A DNA stretch of 5,780 nt, taken from Opitutia bacterium (GTDB taxonomy: Bacteria > Verrucomicrobiota > Verrucomicrobiia > Opitutales > Seribacteraceae). Each line of letters opens with the position of its first letter. Position 1 is the stretch's first letter. Location of the stretch: NCBI GenBank assembly GCA_002692605.1, contig NZLE01000020.1:1986-7765 (forward strand). The letters are read 5' to 3'. The position numbers and the translations under genes were made by a program. The notes below the pieces were generated by a model. It ran no database searches. It saw only the letters and a program-made list of their open reading frames with translations, and was not told the DNA's origin. Below are positions 1 through 4,322 of this stretch, in pieces.

Positions 1-995
1 AGGAGTTCCTGCAGAGAACCTTCACCGTCCGCTTGAGAGGCTTTTATTTGCCCAGTGACGGAATCCTCATAAGTTTCCCTACCCTCCAACTGCCTCAGAA
101 CACCAACGGGAGTAGGGAAAGTCGGGTATGTCATCTGAGCTAACAAAGTTGCATATGCGGGATTTGGGCTGTTGGGATCATGCACGAGCAAATCATCCTC
201 AGTGATACCGTTCTTGAGATCAACCACCTCGGGATCAAGCCCATTCAAACGAATTCCCTTATCCATATCCTGACCGAAAACCAGAGGTTTGTCTTTTTCA
301 AGGGAGATCATCTGATCACTCCTTACCTCACGGGCTGTCACTGTTTCAAATGTCTTGTTGTTGAAAATTACACAATTTTGAAAAACTTCCACAAAGGAGG
401 TACCCTTGTGCTCATGAGCGGCTTTGAAGGTTTCCACCATATGCTTCTGGTCCGTATCGACTGTTCGGGCGATGAAAGTGGCTTCGCTTCCTAATGCGAA
501 CAATAAAGGATTCACAGGATAATCCACGGAGCCCGCCGGAGTGCTTTTGGTTTTCTTACCAACTTCGGAGGTGGGGCTGTATTGCCCCTTCGTCAATCCG
601 TAGATTCGATTATTGAAAAGCAACACATTGATATCCAAATTTCTGCGCAATAAATGGAGTAAGTGATTTCCACCGATGGACAAACCATCGCCATCACCGG
701 TAATCATCCACACCGATAAGTCAGGATTCGCAACTTTAACACCAGTGGCTACAGTGGGAGCTCTTCCGTGAATCGTATGAAATCCATAGGTATTCATGTA
801 GTAAGGAAAACGGCTGGAACAACCAATACCGCTGACCACGACGAACTTTTCCTTTGGAATTCCAAGATCAGGCATCGTTCGTTGCACCGCATTTAGGATC
901 GAATAATCTCCGCAGCCAGGACACCACCGAACGTCATTTGGGGTAACGAAATCTTTTTTAGTCAACTTGTCTTCCTCTATGGTCGTCGAACTCAT
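1..995 (-). CDS. korB: 2-oxoglutarate:ferredoxin oxidoreductase, beta subunit (3' end cut off by the window)
   Basis: This is the thiamine-diphosphate-binding beta subunit of a 2-oxoacid:ferredoxin oxidoreductase. With KorA it oxidatively decarboxylates 2-oxoglutarate to succinyl-CoA in the cytoplasm, reducing ferredoxin, and the reaction can run in reverse. I translated 331 codons with no stop before the window edge. Family members are about 340-345 residues, so only a dozen or so are missing. The N-terminus reads VRWCPGCGDYSIL, with Cys25 and Cys28. Cys59 (GIGCSSRFP) and Cys208 (FQNCVIFNN) complete the four cysteines expected to bind the single [4Fe-4S] cluster in two-subunit enzymes. The TPP/Mg motif runs from GDGDG (100-104) to NN (128-129), followed by YGLTKGQYSPTS. 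The ATG at 995 is supported by an AGGA seven bases upstream and by a 20-bp gap from korA, so the two genes form an operon. Preference for 2-oxoglutarate over pyruvate is inferred from overall resemblance to KorB and is not proven by one residue. Confidence 0.95.
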   Translation of the reverse strand, partial: MSSTTIEEDKLTKKDFVTPNDVRWCPGCGDYSILNAVQRTMPDLGIPKEKFVVVSGIGCSSRFPYYMNTYGFHTIHGRAPTVATGVKVANPDLSVWMITGDGDGLSIGGNHLLHLLRRNLDINVLLFNNRIYGLTKGQYSPTSEVGKKTKSTPAGSVDYPVNPLLFALGSEATFIARTVDTDQKHMVETFKAAHEHKGTSFVEVFQNCVIFNNKTFETVTAREVRSDQMISLEKDKPLVFGQDMDKGIRLNGLDPEVVDLKNGITEDDLLVHDPNSPNPAYATLLAQMTYPTFPTPVGVLRQLEGRETYEDSVTGQIKASQADGEGSLQEL

Positions 996-1002
996 GATAA
1001 GA

Positions 1003-1006
1003 TCCT
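1003..1006 (-). promoter_or_regulatory. Shine-Dalgarno site of korB
   Basis: AGGA on the minus strand lies seven bases before the korB ATG, inside the 20-bp korA-korB gap. It fixes the korB start and supports independent re-initiation on a shared korAB transcript. korA itself shows no comparable site. Confidence 0.7.
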
Positions 1007-1015
1007 ATTTATAAT

Positions 1016-2857
1016 TTATGAGAGAAGTTTAACAAAACGATTACGAAGTTCCGCCACTTTGAATGGCTTACCCTGCACCTTATTGTAGGAAATGATTTCC
1101 GTTACGAATTGGGCTTTCAAAATCATACTGAGTTGTCCAAGATTCAATTCCGGTACAATCACTCTTTTAAACCGAGCCAACAGGGGTCCAAGATCGTTGG
1201 GCAAAGGGTTGAGATGGCGAAGATGAATACTGCTAATTGAATATCCCTCATTCTGCAGAACTTTAGTGGCGGAAGAGATCGCGCCATAAGTGCCGCCCCA
1301 CCCTATGACCAACAAGTCACCCTCATCATCACCCTGTACCTCAATTGGATCATAAGTTTTGGCAATTCCGTTTATTTTTTCCATTCGCAAGTGAGTCATT
1401 TGCTCATGGTTTTCAGGATCATAGCTGACCGAGCCATCTTCTGACTTTTCCAGACCACCGATACGGTGCTCAAAGCCTGCCTGCCCAGGAATAGCTTGGG
1501 TTCGGGCAAGAGTCTCGGAGTTTCTCCGATAAACGACGAAATCATCCGGGTCCTGAGCGAATTGAGTTTTGATTTCCGGCAATTTCGAAACGTTGGGTAT
1601 TTTCCAAGGTTCGGCTCCGTTCGCAACGTAGAGATCGCTCAGAAAAATAACGGGAGTCATGTAGGTGAGAGCAATACGAGCAGCCTCCATGGAACATTCA
1701 AAACAATCGGAAGGGGAATGAGCGGCGATGATCGGCAAGGGACAATCTCCATGCCGAGCAAACAGGCTTTGCAAAAGGTCACTTTGTTCGGTCTTAGTGG
1801 GAAGACCTGTACTTGGGCCTCCCCTTTGGACGTCAACGATGATCACGGGGAGTTCAGTGATCGATGCAAGCCCAATGAATTCGCTCTTTAGACACATGCC
1901 CGGTCCGCTCGTAGCGACAACCGCCAAGTCTCCGGCAAAACTGGCCCCAATGGCCATTCCCATGGCCGCTATCTCATCCTCCGCTTGGAGGGTCTTGACA
2001 CCGTATTTTTTGAGGGCCGACAAACCTTCGAGGATGGGAGAGGCGGGAGTGATTGGATACCCGGCATACAATAATTCTCGATTCGCTTGTTTCGCTCCCG
2101 CAACAAGTCCATAAACCAAGGCTTCGTTACCCGAAATTTTTCTGTACAAACCTGGGCTAACCGGAGCTTTGGCAACTTGATAACGATTGCGAGCGGTTTC
2201 CATCGTATCACCCAAGTTGAAGCCGGCCTTTAATGCCGAGGAATTTGCATCCGCAACATCGGGTAATTTCTTAGCCCATTTCTCACTGAAAAATTTCAGA
2301 GTGGGCTCCAGCGGACGACCGTAGACGTAATACATGAAACCCAAAGCGAAGAAATTCTTACAACGAGCCTTTTCAGCAGGTTTCAAGGGGCTTTCGGCTA
2401 AGGCATCCTTGGTTAAGTTGGTGAGATCCAATTCAACCAGGTGGTATTTCTTTCGAAACTCTTCATCCTCCAAGGGATTGCTTTCATATCCGGCTTTTAC
2501 GAGATTCATCTTTTTGAATGAATCGACGTTAACCACAAGCATACCTCCTTCGGGCAGGTCATCAATGTTGGACTTCAGGGCAGCCGGGTTCATCGCAACC
2601 AAGGCGTCAGGCTGATCGCCGGGCGTTAGAATTCTGTGACTGCCAAACTGCAACTGAAAGCCAGAAACACCTGCAAGAGTGCCCGCCGGGGCACGAATCT
2701 CCGCCGGAAAGTCGGGCAGGGTGGCAATGTCATTGCCGGCAAATGCGCTGGAATCCGTGAAACGCTCGCCCACAGTTTGCATGCCGTCTCCAGAGTCTCC
2801 TGCAAAACGCACGACTGCGGATTCGATTTCCTTGAAAGAATCGGTGGGTGGTGTCAT
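1016..2857 (-). CDS. korA: 2-oxoglutarate:ferredoxin oxidoreductase, fused gamma-alpha subunit
   Basis: This 613-residue protein is the large subunit that pairs with KorB. The gamma domain comes first (about residues 14-200), with the glycine-rich GDSGDGMQ at 20-27. The alpha domain follows (about 240-613). It carries GYPITPASP (266-274), AEDEIAAMG (292-300), TSGPG (316-320) and QRGGPSTGLPTKTEQSDL (344-361), which are the signatures of the pyrimidine-binding half that completes the TPP site and the CoA/2-oxoacid pocket. The C-terminal region has VPELNLGQL (568-576). Length matches fused gamma-alpha subunits of two-subunit enzymes, so no separate gamma gene is needed. No CxxC ferredoxin-like domain is visible, so the iron-sulphur cluster is expected in KorB. 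The ATG at 2857 is chosen because the conserved gamma motif begins within 20 residues and the reading frame is closed by a TGA 45 bases upstream with no other ATG between. No Shine-Dalgarno sequence is visible. korB follows 20 bp downstream on the same strand. Confidence 0.96.
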   Translation of the reverse strand: MTPPTDSFKEIESAVVRFAGDSGDGMQTVGERFTDSSAFAGNDIATLPDFPAEIRAPAGTLAGVSGFQLQFGSHRILTPGDQPDALVAMNPAALKSNIDDLPEGGMLVVNVDSFKKMNLVKAGYESNPLEDEEFRKKYHLVELDLTNLTKDALAESPLKPAEKARCKNFFALGFMYYVYGRPLEPTLKFFSEKWAKKLPDVADANSSALKAGFNLGDTMETARNRYQVAKAPVSPGLYRKISGNEALVYGLVAGAKQANRELLYAGYPITPASPILEGLSALKKYGVKTLQAEDEIAAMGMAIGASFAGDLAVVATSGPGMCLKSEFIGLASITELPVIIVDVQRGGPSTGLPTKTEQSDLLQSLFARHGDCPLPIIAAHSPSDCFECSMEAARIALTYMTPVIFLSDLYVANGAEPWKIPNVSKLPEIKTQFAQDPDDFVVYRRNSETLARTQAIPGQAGFEHRIGGLEKSEDGSVSYDPENHEQMTHLRMEKINGIAKTYDPIEVQGDDEGDLLVIGWGGTYGAISSATKVLQNEGYSISSIHLRHLNPLPNDLGPLLARFKRVIVPELNLGQLSMILKAQFVTEIISYNKVQGKPFKVAELRNRFVKLLS

Positions 2858-2880
2858 GAAAAATATTTGATTCGGGCATA

Positions 2881-2896
2881 GTTGCAGTTTTGCAAC
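2881..2896. repeat. Perfect inverted repeat GTTGCA-N4-TGCAAC upstream of korA
   Basis: Two exact 6-bp arms are separated by GTTT, ending 24 bases before the korA ATG. On the korA transcript this would be a short stable hairpin in the 5' leader. On DNA it has the size and symmetry of a repressor or activator half-site pair. It sits immediately downstream of the candidate korA promoter described at 2905-2931, a common operator position. No T-run follows it on the minus strand, so it is not an intrinsic terminator. Confidence 0.55.
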
Positions 2897-2904
2897 ACAT
2901 AATC

Positions 2905-2931
2905 ATTGTATCGTAATTCCATGAATCTCAA
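2905..2931 (-). promoter_or_regulatory. Weak candidate sigma70-type promoter for korAB
   Basis: On the minus strand, TTGAGA (2931-2926) and TACAAT (2910-2905) resemble -35 and -10 boxes, but the spacer is only 15 bp. Transcription would begin near 2898, giving a leader of roughly 40 bases that starts at the 2881-2896 inverted repeat. The short spacer and AT-rich background make a chance match quite possible, and the organism may not use this consensus. Confidence 0.25.
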
Positions 2932-2963
2932 CGATAATCGAAAATAAAAATTCATAATTATCG
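2932..2963. repeat. Inverted repeat CGATAAT-N18-ATTATCG in the korA upstream region
   Basis: Two exact 7-bp arms flank an 18-bp AT-rich spacer, just upstream of the candidate korA promoter. The spacing fits two DNA half-sites about two and a half helical turns apart (25 bp between equivalent positions). As an RNA hairpin it would be weak, and no T-run follows. In DNA this AT-rich, pairing by chance is not rare. Confidence 0.35.
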
Positions 2964-2979
2964 CTTTCGTCGAACAATT

Positions 2980-2994
2980 CCAAAATATATTTGG
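2980..2994. repeat. Short inverted repeat CCAAA-N5-TTTGG after the oxygenase gene
   Basis: Five-base arms around ATATA lie 8 bases past the stop codon of the oxygenase-like gene. This is the only hairpin close enough to mark the 3' end of the tRNA-cupin-oxygenase transcript. The stem is short and no T-run follows, so it is not a convincing intrinsic terminator. Confidence 0.25.
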
Positions 2995-3002
2995 TAAATC
3001 CT

Positions 3003-3578
3003 TCACAAATAATCGTCCCTCAAAGGAAAGGAATGCAAATTAAAGGCTAAGGAAACTCGGTCTTCCTCTGACAAATTATCCCGGACTCCATGCCTCAGTT
3101 GAGGAGGAAAGAGAACCACAGATCCAACAGTCGGTTCGATCTCAAGCTCCTCTTGCTTTTCGCTGCAAAAGTAAAGGTTTCCGCAATTTTTTTCAGCTTG
3201 CAAATAAGAAACCGCAGAAAGAGCAGCCGCCTGGGTGTGATCATGCAATCCCGTACTTTGCTTGGGACCGGCAATATTGAACCAAAAGGGTGGGTATGGA
3301 TGAGCCGAACGATTTGGGGGTTCGAAAAGAATCACTGATCGAATTCCCAGAACTTGCATCCCAAGATCTCTGGCAAATCTCATTGGCGTCCTAACCTCGG
3401 GCACCAGATCAATTTCAAGATAGGAATTTTCCCAACGATTATTGATTTTGTGAGAGTTCTCGAATTTTGATTCGTTCGTTCTCATTTGGAACAGCAAGGC
3501 AGGCACCCAGTCCTCGTATTCAGGAACTTGAGCAACAATCACCCTTTCGTACCCAACCGTAAATTCCTCGAACTCCAT
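3003..3578 (-). CDS. Putative 2OG-Fe(II) oxygenase, TIGR02466 / 2OG-FeII_Oxy_5-like
   Basis: This 191-residue protein resembles the poorly characterised family of putative 2-oxoglutarate and Fe(II)-dependent oxygenases known from bacteria and phages. The C-terminal half carries the family landmarks in order: FWFNIAGPKQSTGLHDHTQ (98-116), with His112, Asp113 and His114; the strand LSAVSYLQ (120-127); VGSVVLFPPQLRHGV (151-165), with His163; and RVSLAFNL (174-181), with Arg174. His112 and/or His114 together with His163 are the likely metal ligands, and Arg174 the likely anchor for the 2-oxoglutarate carboxylate. These assignments come from family knowledge, not a structure. The N-terminal 60 residues show no motif I recognise. 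No signal peptide or membrane segment is visible, so it is probably cytoplasmic. The ATG at 3578 is 6 bp after the cupin stop and has a GAGG four bases upstream that overlaps that stop, so translation is probably coupled. The substrate is unknown. It could also be a catalytically inactive double-stranded beta-helix protein. Confidence 0.75.
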   Translation of the reverse strand: MEFEEFTVGYERVIVAQVPEYEDWVPALLFQMRTNESKFENSHKINNRWENSYLEIDLVPEVRTPMRFARDLGMQVLGIRSVILFEPPNRSAHPYPPFWFNIAGPKQSTGLHDHTQAAALSAVSYLQAEKNCGNLYFCSEKQEELEIEPTVGSVVLFPPQLRHGVRDNLSEEDRVSLAFNLHSFPLRDDYL

Positions 3579-3582
3579 TAAT

Positions 3583-3586
3583 CCTC
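3583..3586 (-). promoter_or_regulatory. Shine-Dalgarno site of the oxygenase gene, overlapping the cupin stop codon
   Basis: On the minus strand the cupin TGA reads straight into GAGG (TGAGGATTAATG), placing the GAGG four bases before the oxygenase ATG. A ribosome finishing the cupin gene covers this site, which favours coupled translation and similar amounts of both proteins. Confidence 0.6.
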
Positions 3587-4076
3587 AATCCGAACCATTC
3601 CTACTCAGTTTTTCAATAATCGATCTCTGTTCCGGATAGATCCGCAAAAGTTGATCGATTTGCGCCCAGGAAAAGTCCTCATCCTCATAGCCAGGACTGA
3701 CCATGCAACTGATCAGCGAACCACTCCCCTGCCCCATGCATTCGGCCCCAAAAACGGTACCTGCAGAAAGAATATGTTGGGGTTTGTTTTGCAGATCAAA
3801 ATCAGTTCCCAGAACAACTTGGGTATATTTTCCCGAATTAAATTGATGAATTCTGACCGGGCTTCCCCAATGAAAATACCAAATCTCATCGGATTTGAGT
3901 TTGTGGAGGCAGGATCGTTCATTGGTTTTTAGAAAATAGAGAATGGAACTGGAGCAGGCTCGCTCTCCTCTTTGAAGCGAAACACTCTCTCGGGACTCGT
4001 AGGTTCTTCTGTACCAACCACCCTCTGGATGAGGAACCAATGAGAGTTCCATAATTATTCGATCATCGGATTTCAT
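3585..4076 (-). CDS. DUF985 / Cupin_5 family protein (RmlC-like cupin)
   Basis: This 163-residue protein matches the DUF985 (Cupin_5) family, small single-domain cupins of usual length about 150-170 residues and unsettled function. Visible landmarks in order are LVPHPEGGWYRRTY (13-26), SSSILYFLK (42-50), the first cupin motif SCLHKLKSDEIWYFHWG (55-71) with His58, Glu64 and His69, VVLGTDF (87-93), and the C-terminal VSPGYEDEDFSWA (126-138) typical of the family. The position usually holding Trp before the final strands is Phe109 here (TVFGAE). The family has been linked in some annotations to sugar-nucleotide epimerase-like or metal-binding cupins, but no reaction can be assigned from sequence. 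The ATG at 4076 gives the short helix expected before the HPEGG motif. There is no clear Shine-Dalgarno sequence there, and Met9 is a less likely alternative start. The gene begins 33 bp after tRNA-Pro with no terminator between, so it may share the tRNA promoter. The oxygenase gene follows 6 bp downstream. Confidence 0.88.
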   Translation of the reverse strand: MKSDDRIIMELSLVPHPEGGWYRRTYESRESVSLQRGERACSSSILYFLKTNERSCLHKLKSDEIWYFHWGSPVRIHQFNSGKYTQVVLGTDFDLQNKPQHILSAGTVFGAECMGQGSGSLISCMVSPGYEDEDFSWAQIDQLLRIYPEQRSIIEKLSRNGSD

Positions 4077-4109
4077 TCGGAAAATACAATGAGTGATTGC
4101 GATCGGAAA

Positions 4110-4187
4110 TGGTCGGGACGGTGAGATTCGAACTCACGGCCTCCTGCTCCCAAAGCAGGCGCGCTAACCAGACTACGCTACGTCCCG
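4110..4187 (-). tRNA. tRNA-Pro, anticodon UGG, CCA encoded
   Basis: All four arms fold without effort. The acceptor stem is CGGGACG / CGTCCCG, the D arm has GG in its loop, the anticodon stem is CCTGC / GCAGG around TTTGGGA, and the T arm is GTGAG-TTCGAAT-CTCAC. The anticodon TGG occupies 4152-4150. The first pair C1-G72 with discriminator A73 is the characteristic bacterial proline identity set. The 3' CCA (4112-4110) is encoded in the gene, so the body is 75 nt plus CCA. With U34 it can read CCA and CCG directly, and possibly all four proline codons if modified. It lies between the divergent metH promoter region and the cupin gene, on the cupin strand. Confidence 0.98.
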
Positions 4188-4201
4188 TCAAAATAAAAAC
4201 C

Positions 4202-4228
4202 ACTACAGAAAACGGGTCTGTTTGGCAA
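4202..4228 (-). promoter_or_regulatory. Tentative promoter for tRNA-Pro and the cupin-oxygenase genes
   Basis: On the minus strand TTGCCA (4228-4223) is a good -35 match (5 of 6), and TGTAGT (4207-4202) is a fair -10 match (4 of 6) after a short 15-bp spacer. Initiation would fall a few bases before the tRNA 5' end, consistent with a short trimmed leader. Given the spacer this is only a candidate. A promoter must however lie somewhere in 4188-4320, because metH diverges there. Confidence 0.25.
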
Positions 4229-4251
4229 AGCAAATTCAACGTAATTGCCAA
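4222..4251. repeat. Inverted repeat TTGGCAA-N16-TTGCCAA in the metH / tRNA-Pro divergent region
   Basis: Two exact 7-bp arms lie 16 bp apart. One arm overlaps the candidate -35 of the tRNA-side promoter. The centre-to-centre distance of the arms is 23 bp, about two helical turns, which suits a dimer binding one DNA face. It could also be chance. It is separate from the larger palindrome at 4283-4322. Confidence 0.4.
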
Positions 4252-4275
4252 TCGACTGCTTTAAGCCTTTTCATG

Positions 4276-4303
4276 TTGCGAAATTAACGCATCATCGTAT
4301 CAT
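4276..4303 (+). promoter_or_regulatory. Candidate metH promoter, giving a nearly leaderless mRNA
   Basis: TTGCGA (4276-4281) and TATCAT (4298-4303) match the -35 and -10 consensus at 4 of 6 and 5 of 6 positions, with a 16-bp spacer. The -10 falls inside the 10-bp core of the palindrome at 4283-4322. Transcription would start near 4310, leaving about 11 bases before the metH ATG. That agrees with the absence of any Shine-Dalgarno sequence there. Confidence 0.4.
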
Positions 4304-4322
4304 GATATCTTGATGCGTTAAT
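4283..4322. promoter_or_regulatory. 40-bp concentric palindrome, probable operator of metH
   Basis: The arms ATTAACGCATCA (4283-4294) and TGATGCGTTAAT (4311-4322) are perfectly complementary over 12 bp. Between them TATCATGATA (4298-4307) is itself a perfect palindrome, and both share the same centre at 4302.5. Only three base pairs on each side break the symmetry. The right arm ends in the AT of the metH ATG, and the core overlaps the candidate -10. Such nested symmetry around a promoter suggests a dimeric repressor site. SAH-sensing ArsR-family regulators (SahR type) are known to control metH-type genes in Proteobacteria, but I cannot confirm that this matches their motif. If transcription instead starts upstream, the arms would form a hairpin that hides the start codon. 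Confidence 0.65.

Noticed and set aside
180..494. Plus-strand open frame of 104 codons inside korB
   Set aside because: It lies antisense to korB, whose TPP region and fourth cluster cysteine are coded here. The predicted peptide resembles no family and has no ribosome-binding site.
1466..2114. Overlapping plus-strand open frames of 141 and 128 codons
   Set aside because: Both are antisense to the strongly conserved alpha domain of korA and overlap each other. Their peptides have arbitrary composition.
2334..2881. Several plus-strand open frames opposite the start of korA
   Set aside because: They are shadows of the KorA gamma domain, with no recognisable protein features.
2980..2994. Intrinsic terminator after the oxygenase gene
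   Set aside because: The stem has only 5 bp and no T-run follows on the minus strand, so it is listed only as a short inverted repeat.
4110..4187. Integration site at the tRNA gene
   Set aside because: No partial tRNA duplicate, integrase or change of gene content towards mobile genes is visible in the window.
4063..4251. Minus-strand open frame of 62 codons
   Set aside because: It runs through the complete tRNA-Pro gene and into the cupin start in another frame, so it is not a plausible protein.
4188..4320. Possible SAM or cobalamin riboswitch before metH
   Set aside because: The region is too short for a cobalamin riboswitch. I see no conserved core boxes of either class, and the likely leader is only about 11 bases.
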